This document shows, piece by piece, positions 1 through 10,110 of a stretch of DNA of 64,000 bases (its first letter is position 1; each line of letters opens with the position of its first letter). The notes under the pieces are model-generated. The model did no database searches and was not told the origin of the DNA. It worked only from the letters and a program-made list of their open reading frames with translations. The position numbers and the translations under genes are program-made. Location of the stretch: assembly GCF_022458985.1 (NCBI RefSeq), contig NC_061776.1, positions 12,187,597 to 12,251,596 on the forward strand. Reading direction: 5' to 3'. Source of the DNA: Mugil cephalus. Lineage: Eukaryota; Chordata; Actinopteri; Mugiliformes; Mugilidae.

Positions 1-1421
1 CTGGAGGGAAACGGGCCTCGGTTCTGTAAATATTCCCCCCCTCGGTGTGTTGACAGCCGTTTGATTTTCATAAGGCCCAGGCTGAAGGTCAGTTTAATGG
101 TCCGTTTGTGTGTTGTGTATTCGTCTTGCTTCAGTGGAAGCTTCAAAACAAAAAGGGTCGGACGACGCAATAAATGAGAGTTGTTGTTTTTTTATGGGTA
201 AAACATGCCATTAAAAAAAAAAAAAAGAAAAAAAAAGCAATAAGTCTTTTAATAAGCCCTGAAATCTATTTTACGCTTGCGACTTCTCCTCCGAAGAATC
301 TATCAAAGCGTAAATTTGCTTCTCCGTTATCAGCGCGGAAGACAAACAGTGTCGCGTCAGACAAAATGCCAAATCTGTGTCTGCAAAGCGTTTTCCTGTC
401 ACAACACTCAAGAGCAGCCTATTACGGCAACAATTCTCTTTCACACTTCCAGCTATGATATCGGCTTCGAGTGTCACACATATGTCTGCATGGAAAGCGT
501 AGGACGAAAGTATCACAGAGGCGAGGGGAAGAAAGTATGCTGAATATCACAAGTTTTCATACATCAGGTGGTGCTGCCTTTTTTTCCTCCTCCTTTTTTT
601 TTCCCGAACGTGATAATTACGCCTCCGCATTCACAGGACAGCGCACCGTATTGATTGTGCTTAAGGTGCAAAGCCATCGGCGGGACGTTGCCGGCGGTGC
701 CGCTGACAGGCTGGCAAAGCGGCACGCTGGGAAGTGTCGGCTTCTCTCTGAACGAAACGCGACGAGGGTTGGGGTGCGTCGCCGGAGAAACGCCTGGTTC
801 GAGGTTCGGTTGAAATAAGTTTCCCTGATGTTCCCTGCCCAACGTGATCAAGGGCACACGCAGCCGAGTGAGTGTAATTAACTTTTCCAGAACTCATCTG
901 GATAATCTCTCCCTCAGTTACCTTAGCCCGTGTGAAATTCCCAATTAACTCTATCCCGGCGAAATCGCGAAACGACGGCATGTGAAATTTCTTAATGAAT
1001 TCCTTTGTCTCTGACTGGCACAGATGAGGCATGAGAAAGGCACATGTACGGCGAGCGTATTAGCTAGGCGAGCCCATGTGATGGTGCCCGTTCACGGCTG
1101 ACGGAGCGCTGGTATCCTCGGGCACGGCTGCCAAGCTGCCAGTCTGTGCCGTCACACCTTGCTGCCTTTAAAGATTGCCCTGCAGAGACGACGGTGGGGG
1201 TGGGGTGGGGGTGCGGAGGGCCTCACGTTTTTTAACAACGCGCAGTCTGGCAACCCAGGAGGGTTTACGACTCAGGATCGGTGCCAAGAACTGCCCACCA
1301 GAGACTGGGTGGAGGGAGGGAGGGGGGAGATGCGAGAAGATATGGCTATAGAGCATAAAGTCAGACCTCCATCAGTCACATTCCCACAAAGTATATGAAT
1401 GTGTGCGTATTAACACGTCCC

Positions 1422-1459
1422 TCTGTCTGTCTGTGTGTGTATGTGTGTGTGTGTGTGAG
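1422..1459. repeat. TG-rich microsatellite
   Basis: An imperfect TG/TCTG tract lies here. A purer CA tract follows about 130 bp downstream, so the two could pair as an imperfect inverted repeat. Confidence 0.8.
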
Positions 1460-1589
1460 TACGGGCAGCTGGGACCCATATCAGGGTGTATATTCAACAA
1501 AACTGTATGTCAAATCAATTCATCAAGCTTTCTCTTGTTACATGTTAAGGAAAAGAGGAACGAGTGTGCACATATGATGGAGTCCTAGT

Positions 1590-1590
<1 letters not shown>

Positions 1591-1628
<38 letters not shown>
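1591..1628. repeat. (CA)n microsatellite, about 19 units
   Basis: A perfect CA dinucleotide run of about 38 bp. Confidence 0.95.
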
Positions 1629-1629
<1 letters not shown>

Positions 1630-1731
1630 TGCCTTTTCTCAGTAATCCACACAAATGGCAGTGGATGGCAGAATGTAAATGAGCTGGTTATTACACAGCA
1701 ACGTTCATCAAGCTGAGCTGGAAAGACTTCA

Positions 1732-1800
1732 ATGGCCCTGATGAATATGCATGCAAATTTGTTAATTAAGTTAATTATTCTGCTGAAAATTCATTTGTCT
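1732..1800. promoter_or_regulatory. Candidate homeodomain/POU-site cluster
   Basis: A perfect octamer ATGCAAAT sits at 1751-1758. It is followed at once by overlapping TTAATTAA and TTAATTA sites at about 1762-1777. Close spacing of a POU octamer and paired homeodomain cores is a common enhancer arrangement. Function is inference only, and AT-rich DNA can give such matches by chance. Confidence 0.25.
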
Positions 1801-1931
1801 TCCCAAGGACATTTCTGCGATGATTTTAACATGTTTCCACCATTAGTCATGCACGGCGCTATTGAAAATCACTTCTGTTCACCTTTTGGAAAGTTGCAGC
1901 CAAAAAAAGGGGAGATAGAACACCTACAAAT

Positions 1932-1961
1932 GAGGAGGAGGAGGAGGAGGAGGAGGAGGAG
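1932..1961. repeat. (GAG)n trinucleotide repeat
   Basis: About ten GAG units inside a purine-rich tract. The apparent poly-Arg or poly-Leu frames across it are low-complexity artefacts. Confidence 0.9.
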
Positions 1962-2074
1962 GGAGAAGGCAGGTAGAGGAGAACATATCAGGGGCGTGGA
2001 GTGTGGTCGGAGGTAGACGGCAGCTGGTGCAGCCTGAGGATAAGGAAGGGTAAGCCAAAAAAGCATGGTCTGAA

Positions 2075-2152
2075 GGATATTAGCTCAGTGGGTAGAGTGC
2101 TGAAGAGTCGGTGCCAGGTCTGGAGGTCCGGTTCTCGTCGGGACCATCCGAG
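2075..2152 (+). repeat. tRNA-like element, probable tRNA-derived SINE head
   Basis: The segment starts GGATATTAGCTCAGTGGG, giving a good RNA polymerase III A box (TAGCTCAGTGG) and a D-arm that can pair. About 50 bp on, TCCGG and CGGGA flank a seven-base T-loop-like TTCTCGT, a degenerate B box. The acceptor ends pair at about 5 of 7 positions (GGAT with ATCC). No good anticodon arm is visible. The element is followed by A-rich, then unrelated sequence. I read it as a decayed tRNA pseudogene or the 5' head of a tRNA-derived SINE, not a working tRNA. Confidence 0.5.
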
Positions 2153-3879
2153 ATAAAAAAGGGTTTTTTATTCTGGTAATTCGAAGCACTTTGAACTGAA
2201 AGGAATCTGCTCGGTGTCGATGTCATGTGATGTAATGGTAGGATGTGGACAGAAAGATGACATCTGAGGCTGACGTTTATTCATGCTGCACTTTGCGAGC
2301 TAAATTCGTCTCATCTTTTTTGACATTACGTTATGATGTTACGTTAAGACGCAGACAGAAATGTGCATTTGACGTTGAGCAAATATAATCTGTCATTTCC
2401 TCTTTGCATAAATTCCCTGTGTAAATGTCTCATGTAATAGAAAAGGAATTGCAGAGCAAAATACAGTCATGTGAAGAAAGTGCAGTCTGTGAAATATAAA
2501 AAAGAGGAGTTAAGTTCTTTAAAAATGGCATTTTGCGGTGTCTGTGTAATTTCAAGTATAATATTAAAAATAAGAACTATTTAAAGAATAAAAATTAGAA
2601 GCAGAGGTCGTGTCAGTGATCACAGCTTTAGTGACAAGAGGAACCTGTCTCATCTAGGGTTACTAGAGATATAAATATTATTTGAAAGAAACTATTTCAC
2701 TCTGAGGAAAGTGATCAAGAATTGCCGTAAATTAGGACTAGACTGCAACACACTAAGTCCAAACGAAGACGTGCAAAATCAGGTCTGCAAAGGACGTTAA
2801 TGTCACAGCAGGTAACATCTGGTGTCAAAGTTTCTGCGTCTACCACAAAAACCGGCATGGGAAAAAAAAAATAAATCCATACGGACTACCAGGCCTTTTT
2901 GCATTTGGTCAGACAAAAGACAGTCATTGATTCGGCTGTGCTTCCTGCACCGAACAGACAGAAGGTGGTAAACTAGAAGCAGACGACTCAGACCAGGGAT
3001 TTAAACCAGACACAATAAACCAGGAAACACTTGACATCTTACAGTGCGGTTATTTTCTGCTAACTTTTCAAGCAAACATTCAAATGTTTCTCATCAGTTT
3101 CTGAACGTTGCTCCGATAGTTGCAGTCACTCCTGACTCCTACGCAGCAGGAAAAAAGGTTTCTTAACGACCGCCTGTAAAATTCAAAAAGCTTTTACGGA
3201 AGGTGAAATTTTCCGGCCATATATACTGTGTACGTATTCCAACACCTGCAGTGACATTAAATAAATACCTGTAAAGTTGCAACGTGGAAGAAACTGAATA
3301 AAGTTAAGCTACATAACAAGCCAGATGGGGACATTTTTCAAGAAACATCAGGACGCACTGTATGATACATCAAATGGCCAGTCTTATAGAGGCAGCTAGG
3401 CTTAGTCTGAATATCCAGATGTTTGATTTGTTAATTAAGTCTCCATGGTAGTTAATCACTGTGTTTTTCTATCTGACAACAGCAGGTAAGTAGGGGAGGA
3501 TGACCCTAAAATATAAAGATGTGATGGTTTGGGGTATGCAGAGACAGGCTGCATTTGTTGCAAATGTGCAAAAAATCTGCCACCAAAAAAAAAAAAAAAA
3601 AAGTTGTTTCATCAACAAAAGAAACATATAAATCAATTCAGTATAGAATTATTATTATTTTTTCATCAGTTCTGTCTTTATTTTTCGTGCCTGTCATCTC
3701 ATTGTAACCAGGGCCCAGTTATAATGTAATGAAACAATTAAGTTAATACTCATGTCCCCTCTAGTGGCCAGATGGAGCCTTACACCTGCAGAACAGAGGC
3801 CAAGATGCATCAGGAAGTCCATCAAACGCACATATTTTAAGAACGGACCTCAAAACGTGCCCCCCCCCACACCCGTCCA

Positions 3880-4270
3880 CGTGACTTCATGATTGAGCGA
3901 ACCGTGTGTGCGCGTGCATTAATGTGCATGGCAAGTGTATGTTAAACCGTGGATCGAATTCTTCCCTTCCTTTTCAAGAAAATGATTCCCATGACAAATT
4001 TGATCAGGATTAGGGGCATTAGCGAAATGTCACACATGCCCGTGTGTGTCACACGAGGATTAAGTTATCTATATTTGTTCACTAAAAAACAGTTGTTTGT
4101 AATGATAAGGCTGACACACTTAATCGATTTGCCTGCGTTTCCCTGACAGTCCAGATTAACACGCAGTGCGACTTTATTAGCAACATGCACCAAGTGCAAA
4201 CACGCACATTTGCGAGGCATCAATTAAATTCACATATGGTCGGAGTAATTATCGTTATAGATAACCGAAA
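3880..4270. other. Gene-free block rich in homeodomain-type sites; candidate conserved element
   Basis: This 390-bp block is free of recognisable transposon ends and microsatellites. It contains many TAAT/ATTA cores, ATCGATT and GATAA-type words, for example around 4110-4130 and 4220-4265. Such composition is typical of vertebrate conserved non-coding elements, but conservation cannot be seen from one sequence. Confidence 0.2.
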
Positions 4271-4979
4271 TGAAAGGGGAGATATCGACGTGGAAATAGG
4301 AGGGTGAGTTGCCCTGGAGAAAAGAGGAGCAGGGAGTGAATGTTAAGGCCAGGGAGGGCTAGTAGCTGAGACGACGTAAGAAAACAACAACAGCTGTTTT
4401 GCTCGTGGCTAAAAACAGGATTGAACAACAACATCATTTGCTGAGAAAATGATCCGGGAAAAGAGATTGCGCCGACCCGAAGATAAGAAATGAGACGAGC
4501 TGGATTGTCTTTCATGCTGAAGCTCGGTTAGATTGCTCTTAAAACGAATTCTTCGAGTCTGTTCTCTGCTGCCTGTGACCTTATTAATCCTGTAATTTTT
4601 CTGTCTGTGTTAAAACCCAAAAAATGTCGTGCACGATACAAGTTGGTGATTGATAAACGGTTCATTTCCTTCTCGCAAAATCCTGATAATTCCCCAAATT
4701 GTTGCAGAGCGCTGGTGCATTTAGTCCTGTTGCAGTACACTGACGTCGCAGGCTAAGTAATACTGGTGATTACTGCTGACTTGTGCACATTATAGCTGCA
4801 GCGTCAATGTCTGCGAGAAACACATACACGCGGATAATATTTCGGCACAGAACTCTCCTACCCGGAGCCTGCCAGCAAATGTGTGAGCCACCGCTCTGCC
4901 CTTGACTTGTATCCATTCATCCAAGCGTGCTGGATGGTTTAGTTAATTAAGCTTAATCTAGCCCCAGAGACAGATACGA

Positions 4980-5145
4980 GTGCTGTTACAGAGGCCCACT
5001 GAGCTGTCCCCATACACTCTTCTCCGGACCCCCCGTGGAGCCATCAGGGCCTCGCTGCTCAGCCACGCTCGAGTACACTGGCGGGGGCTCTGGAGGAGCA
5101 CGTTGTATTTAATAAAGTTGGACCACAGAAAAAAAAAAATAAATA
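4980..5145 (+). pseudogene. Possible retroposed 3' end with A-tail
   Basis: A GC-rich segment runs into AATAAA at 5111-5116, and an A-tract begins 12 bp later at 5129 with TAAA-interrupted A repeats. This is the order expected of a reverse-transcribed polyadenylated RNA. The 5' limit and parent gene are not recognised and no target duplication was found. Confidence 0.25.
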
Positions 5146-6282
5146 AAAAAATAGGGGCACAGCTACTTTGATATTTTAATTACTGAAATCACATGGCAGG
5201 CCCTCATTTTAAAGGAACTGAAAGTACCGGGTACTGGGTTAGACGAATGAGCTGGTTTTATTGTTTATTTATTTGACTAATAATATGCTTTATGAATTGT
5301 TTTCTGCATCACATAGAAACAAATAAGTCAGGTGTATGTGATATATTACAGTGTGTGCATGTAGGAACATTTCCTCATTGAAGAAACAAATGTCCTCAGT
5401 AAAGTTAAAAAAGAAAAGAAGTTGAAGCAATGGGAGTGAAGTGAAGAAGCTACTTGGGTGAAACGTCCTCAAGAAACTCTGCAAGTCCAGTTGCCCTCCT
5501 TTCAGCTTTTTTTTTTAGATAGCATTTTAAATGGTGCATGCATATTTGCACTACTTATTTCATATTTTGTATTGTATGTAGATATTTTAAAACCTGCTTT
5601 TACGTTACTGTTAACTGTTTACTGTTCATGTGCAGAGTTTTGTTGTATGCGGAAACATGTTTCTATACTGTGCACGAGACGATAAACTCAGAGGGTACTT
5701 AAACCAGTGTAGGTCAGAGAAGGGAACAAGTATTTATACAAATTGCATCTTCAGCACAAAGAATAGAACCAACCTGCATGATGATCTGCTGGACGAGTCA
5801 CTCACGTTATGGCAGTGAGGACAAAACTTCGTTTTCATGTCTGCAATGACTCACTATCCCGCCTTCTGGTATAAAGTGGTATTGCAGCAGGATACAGGCT
5901 GAGACTAGCTGGCTAGTGTGTGAACTTCAAGTGAAATATCTGTTGTTGTTTTTTTAATTGTAGCTTTTATATTTATCTTTTTACTCTAATGATTTTAGTT
6001 ATTTTTCAATTTAAAAAAAAAAGATTTTAGCAGTCTGTCAAATTGCCCTTTCAACTATACACCGATAAAGACAGAAACTAAATAGAAGAGGAGATAAATA
6101 AATAAAAAATAAAAGGCATAACATCTGTTCTATTAGCAAAGAAAAAGAAAAGAAAATGATATATTTTAAGAATGCTTTTTTTTGTTGTCAATGAAGTGAA
6201 AACAGATTTTATGGGTTTGAACTAAATGTAATTACTGCAATCATCGTACATCATACATGTCAACGTTTTAATTTCAGTGTAT

Positions 6283-6480
6283 CTATTTCTTTATTTAAGC
6301 AGGGACAGTGTACATCAGTGAACATTCCTTTCAAAGAAAAAAATAAAAAACATCCGTGCAAATTTTACACGACTCGCAGAAAAGAATCTGGATCTGAATT
6401 ACTTCATTGATCGTAGGGGGAAATTACTTTTTGTTACAGCAGTAGAGCAATGCAGGCAATAAGGATAAGTAAGAGAATAT
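6283..6480. repeat. Dispersed fish repeat fragments in the 3' flank (copy 1)
   Basis: The flank contains a word like tttatttaagcagggacagt and then a block reading attacttcattgatcgtagg followed by ggaaatta and ttgttacagcag. The second resembles the 3' end of common fish LINE-type repeats (consensus near tttattgatccc, then gggaaatt). The same block recurs in units 2 and 3. Weaker relatives lie at 39595 and 63020. TTTATT at 6290-6295 gives AATAAA on the minus strand and may serve as the poly(A) signal of the upstream receptor gene. Confidence 0.5.
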
Positions 6481-6596
6481 AAAAATATAAGAAATATATA
6501 TAACAATATGTACAAACATAAGTGAACCTGTGTTCCGAGTTGTTGCTCTATAACAACAAAACAAACAAACCTACAATCAGACCCACGGCCGACATT

Positions 6597-7640
6597 TCAT
6601 TTCAGCTGTGATCCTGTGTTTGATTTCTGTGTAAAAGTGACAGCAGAAGCTTGTGCCGTATAAAAAACATCCTGAAAGCCCATGCTGTGCCCGGTGCTTC
6701 TCTCCGCGTGCGTCCCCCACTTCCTCTCGAGGTGCAGGAGATGCAACAAGTGTTTTTGCATCTTTTCTGAGAGCATGTACAGCAAAGGGTTCATAAAACA
6801 ATGACAGAAGGCGAATAAGCGACAGATGTGATAGGCGACGTCCAACCGCTCCTTTGCCTCACAGTCGTTGGGTTTGTAGAGCCTCTTTATCAAGAGTAAA
6901 ATACTGTACGGCCCCCAGCAGATGAAGAAGGCTGCAACAATGCACAACACCACGACTACTGTCCTGTGTCTTTTTCTGTTGGAAGCCTGCACAACTGTCT
7001 TGAGGATGCCGGAATAGCAGACGATAATGATGGCAAACGGGAGGAAGAAAAGCAGTGAGGCTTGGAGGTAATACGCCACGTCGGTATCAGAGCCATCAGA
7101 ATGAGCCTCACAATAGTTAATACCGTCCCAGTACTCCACCTGTGTTGAGATACCATCACTCAGTGATGCGCCAACGCTGATGACCCATGCACCCACACAG
7201 GCTCCAATTGAACACCTCTTCCTGGTAACGCCGTTGCTCGAGTAGTTGTGCAACACCACCGCCACGAAACGATCCACCGTCATGGCAGTCAGGAGAATGA
7301 CACTGCTGTACAAGCCGAGAAAATACGCCGCAGTGATAAATTTGCACAAAAAGTCCCCGAATACCCAGTGGTGAAGGTGATAGACGCCCCAGAACGGAAG
7401 TGTGACGGTGAAGACCAAATCCGAGCAAGCCAGGTTCAGGACGAACATGTTTGTGACATTTTTCAGGTTTTCGTAGAGAAAAACAACGCACAAGAGGACG
7501 CAGTTGGCAGTCGCACTGATGATGAAGATGAGGATGAAGAAGGCACCACTGACAGTTGAAAAGCCAGAATAGTCACACAAATATACAGTCCGATCTCTGC
7601 CATTCTCTCCATCATCGATCACTGTGGAGACGTTTGCCAT
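6597..7640 (-). CDS. XCR1-like chemokine receptor, tandem copy 1
   Basis: Single coding exon for 347 residues with seven hydrophobic helices, a class A GPCR of the chemokine receptor family at the plasma membrane. Visible landmarks: N-glycosylation site at Asn3; Cys22 and Cys260, the family's N-terminus to loop-3 disulfide; Cys99 and Cys177, the loop-2 disulfide; SDLVFTVTLPFW in TM2; DRF at 123-125 where most relatives have DRY; CWGPY at 241-245; NPLLY at 284-288. The loop-3 word CEAKERL and the RKRHRT block before TM6 resemble mammalian XCR1. The start is supported by a splice acceptor (tcacag) ending at 7651, 11 bp before the ATG. This copy differs from copies 2 and 3 in loop 2 (GINYC instead of DIYLC). 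The ligand is not known from sequence. Confidence 0.93.
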   Translation of the reverse strand: MANVSTVIDDGENGRDRTVYLCDYSGFSTVSGAFFILIFIISATANCVLLCVVFLYENLKNVTNMFVLNLACSDLVFTVTLPFWGVYHLHHWVFGDFLCKFITAAYFLGLYSSVILLTAMTVDRFVAVVLHNYSSNGVTRKRCSIGACVGAWVISVGASLSDGISTQVEYWDGINYCEAHSDGSDTDVAYYLQASLLFFLPFAIIIVCYSGILKTVVQASNRKRHRTVVVVLCIVAAFFICWGPYSILLLIKRLYKPNDCEAKERLDVAYHICRLFAFCHCFMNPLLYMLSEKMQKHLLHLLHLERKWGTHAERSTGHSMGFQDVFYTAQASAVTFTQKSNTGSQLK

Positions 7641-7711
7641 CGCAGGTTCTCTGTGAAGTGTTTAGGCAAGAGGAATGGTTGGTCAGTATTCGGTAACATC
7701 GTGTAGATTAG

Positions 7712-8212
7712 TTAAGACACTGAAATTGCGTTTTGACCCACTTCCTCTATTCCTTGAGATGACGTGCTACATGAGATGTGGAAATACTTTCTAAACCTTC
7801 GTGCTCTAAATACATGGAACAGAAAGTTCAGGCAGCAGCGGAGGTCGACCAGGACATGAATGACACGGGCTAAGAAGTTTGTGCCGCGAAAGAATTGACT
7901 GTATTCCAGATAACCCAGGTGCATAAGGGACAGAGCGAAGTCTGTAGTGTTGCCAGGAGCAGAAAAAAAAAAAAACGGACTCTCGAAAGGCTGGTGAAGT
8001 GTGTTTATCCTCAGCTGTGCGACAGTTATCCACATGTGAACATTGCAGAATGTGATTACAAGAAAGGGAATGAGAAAGAAAAGGCTAATCTTAGTGTAGA
8101 GGTCAAAGAGGTGTGTGGTCACTGACTTTATCTCAGTTAAACATGTTGCCATATCAAAAATGCTCACTACCCTGCAATTCATGCATATCATGATGCTTAC
8201 AACCGCACACAC
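7712..8212 (-). pseudogene. Decayed chemokine-receptor remnant inside the intron of copy 1
   Basis: Read on the minus strand, this gives a TM5-like stretch (ISLFFLIPFLVITFC, then MWITVAQLRIN). It then runs through a Phe run encoded by a 13-base A-tract on the plus strand into a TM7/helix-8-like stretch (VLVDLRCCLNFLFHVF, then RARRFRKYF). The latter matches the family pattern CCLNPxLYVFxGxxFRKYF with Pro and Tyr lost. TM1-4 and TM6 are absent. It is a different receptor from the array genes, trapped between the 5'UTR exon (donor near 8437) and the coding exon. A frame stays open by chance, but no functional 7TM protein can result. Confidence 0.7.
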
Positions 8213-8436
8213 GGCACATCACGGTGTTAACCACAGTTCATTACACACTTTCAGACGTGTATTTTGTATTTGGCAACACCCATTGCCAGAATTTCAAACA
8301 GCACTTTCAAGTTTTAACAGCTTGGTTTCGAATTTTGATCATCTCTTTCCTAAATTGTTCATCCAAATTCAAACTATGTGAATATATACGCTGTGACGTG
8401 ATTCAAAATAAAAGTGCAACAAATCTGTGACCTTAC

Positions 8437-8528
8437 CTTCGTACTTGCACCCTGTGTCTCCCCTGTCTTGCGTGGTTTGGGTGACACTCTCGGCTACGTT
8501 CACTCCGTTTGGCAGCAGAGAAAAGTGC
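8437..8528 (-). promoter_or_regulatory. Predicted 5'UTR exon and promoter of copy 1
   Basis: On the minus strand a strong splice donor, gaag then gtaagg, lies at 8437/8436. It can join to the acceptor at 7651, just before the coding ATG. A TATA-like CATAAAAAG lies at 8562-8554, about 30 bp upstream of where this exon would begin, with a GC-rich cttccggcgcgtc just upstream of it. The exon start is inferred from TATA spacing. Confidence 0.45.
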
Positions 8529-8995
8529 TGCCGCAGCTAAATTTAAAATCCAGCTTTTTATGACGCGCCGGAAGTTGTCCGTGAAGAAGAAAAGTGAAAA
8601 CAGATTTTATGGGTTTGAACTAAATGTTATTACTGCAGTCATCGTACATCATACAAGTCAACATTTAAATTTCAGTGTATCTATTTCTTTATTTAAGCAG
8701 GGACAGTGTACATCAGCAAACATTCCTTTCAAAGAAAAGAAAAAAAAAACATTAGTGCGAATTTTACTCGACTCGCAGAAAAGAATCAGAATCTGAATTA
8801 CTTTATTGATCCCAGGGGGAAATTACCTTTTGTTACAGCAGCAGAGCAATGTAGGCAATAAGGATAAGTAAGATAATATAAAAATATAAGAAATATATAT
8901 AACAATATGTACAAACATAAGTGAACCTGTGTTCCGAGTTGTTGCTCTATAATAATAAAACAAACAAACCTCCAATCAGACCCACGGCTGACATT

Positions 8996-10039
8996 TCATT
9001 TCAGCTGTGATCCTCTGTTTGATTTCTGTGTAAAAGTGACAGCAGAGGTTTGTGCCGTATATAAAACGTCCTGAAAGCCCGTGCTGTGCCCGGTGCTTCT
9101 CTCCGCGTGCGTCCCCCACTTCCTCTTGAGGTGCAGAAGATGCAACAAGTGTCTTCGCATCTTTCCTGAGAGCATGTACAGCAAAGGGTTCATAAAACAA
9201 TGAGAGAAGGCAAATAAGCGACAGATTTGATAGGCAACGTCCAACCGCTCCTTTGCCTCACAGTCGTTGGGTTTGTAGAGCCTCTTGATCAAGAGTAAAA
9301 AACTGTACGGCCCCCAGCAGATGAAGAAGACTGCAACAATGCACAACACCACGACTACTGTCCTGTATCTTTTTCTGTTGGAAGCCTGCACAACTGTCTT
9401 GAGGATGCTGGAATAGCAGACAATAATGATGGCAAACGGGAGGAAGAAAAGCAGTGAGGCTTGGAGGTAATACGCCACGTCGGTATCAGAGCCATCAGAA
9501 TGAGCCTCACATAAGTAAATATCGTCCCAGTACTCCACCTGTGTTGAGATACCATCACTCAGTGATGCGCCAACGCTGATGACCCATGCACCCACACAGG
9601 CTCCAATTAAACACCTCTTCCTGGTCACACGGTTGCTCGGGTAGTTGTGCAACACCACCGCCACGAAACGATCCACCGTCATGGCAGTCAGGAGAATGAC
9701 ACTGCTGTACAAGCTGAGAAAATATGCCGCAGTGATAAATTTGCACAAAAAGTCCCCGAACACCCAGTGGTGAAGGTGATAGACGCCCCAGAACGGAAGT
9801 GTGACGGTGAAGACCAAATCCGAGCAAGCCAGGTTCAGGACGAACATGTTTGTGACATTTTTCAGGTTTTCGTAGAGAAAAACGACGCACAAGAGGACGC
9901 AGTTGGCAGTCGCACTGATGATGAAGATGAGGATGAAGAAGGCACCGCTGACGGTTGAAAAGTCAGAATAGTCACACAAATATACAGTCTGATCTGTACC
10001 ATTGTCTCCATCATCGGTCACTGTGGAGACGTTTGCCAT
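8996..10039 (-). CDS. XCR1-like chemokine receptor, tandem copy 2
   Basis: Single coding exon, 347 residues, same length and architecture as copy 1: N-terminal Cys22, loop-1/TM3 Cys99, loop-2 Cys177, loop-3 Cys260, DRF at the end of TM3, CWGPY in TM6 and NPLLY in TM7. Compared with copy 1 it carries NGT, a potential N-glycosylation site, in the N-terminus, DIYLC in loop 2 and SHCFMNP in TM7. It is closer to copy 3 than to copy 1, with a nearly identical C-terminal half. An acceptor (tcacag) at about 10050 precedes the ATG. A 7TM chemokine receptor at the cell surface; ligand unknown. Confidence 0.93.
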   Translation of the reverse strand: MANVSTVTDDGDNGTDQTVYLCDYSDFSTVSGAFFILIFIISATANCVLLCVVFLYENLKNVTNMFVLNLACSDLVFTVTLPFWGVYHLHHWVFGDFLCKFITAAYFLSLYSSVILLTAMTVDRFVAVVLHNYPSNRVTRKRCLIGACVGAWVISVGASLSDGISTQVEYWDDIYLCEAHSDGSDTDVAYYLQASLLFFLPFAIIIVCYSSILKTVVQASNRKRYRTVVVVLCIVAVFFICWGPYSFLLLIKRLYKPNDCEAKERLDVAYQICRLFAFSHCFMNPLLYMLSGKMRRHLLHLLHLKRKWGTHAERSTGHSTGFQDVLYTAQTSAVTFTQKSNRGSQLK

Positions 10040-10110
10040 CGCAGGTTCTCTGTGAAGTGTTTAGGCAAGAGGAATGGTTGGTCAGTATTCGGTAACATCG
10101 TGTAGATTAG

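Larger units (their letters stand above)
1..6194. other. Intergenic region left of the receptor array
   Basis: No open frame here resembles a known protein, and the short frames lack coding character. The stretch carries simple repeats, a tRNA-like element near 2075, a possible retroposed 3' end near 5128 and AT-rich blocks with homeodomain-type sites near 1750 and 3900-4260. These are listed separately. The rest shows nothing I can name. Confidence 0.6.
6195..8592 (-). repeat. Tandem unit 1 (about 2398 bp) of the XCR1-like receptor array
   Basis: Unit boundaries are set by the recurring words agtgaaaacagattttatg at 6195, 8593 and 10998. The unit holds, on the minus strand, a 5'UTR exon, a 786-bp intron with a GPCR remnant, the receptor coding exon and a 3' flank carrying a dispersed LINE-type 3' end. 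Similarity to unit 2 runs through coding and non-coding parts alike, so the whole block was duplicated. Confidence 0.9.

Noticed and set aside
2075-2152. Functional tRNA gene
   Set aside because: No anticodon arm can be folded and the B box is broken.
7248-7559. Plus-strand 103-codon frames repeated in each array unit (also at 9647 and 12052)
   Set aside because: They are antisense shadows of the conserved receptor coding exon and change with it.
7712-8212. 166-codon minus frame as an intact receptor gene
   Set aside because: It lacks TM1-4 and TM6, contains a homopolymer Phe run, and its copy in unit 2 is frameshifted.
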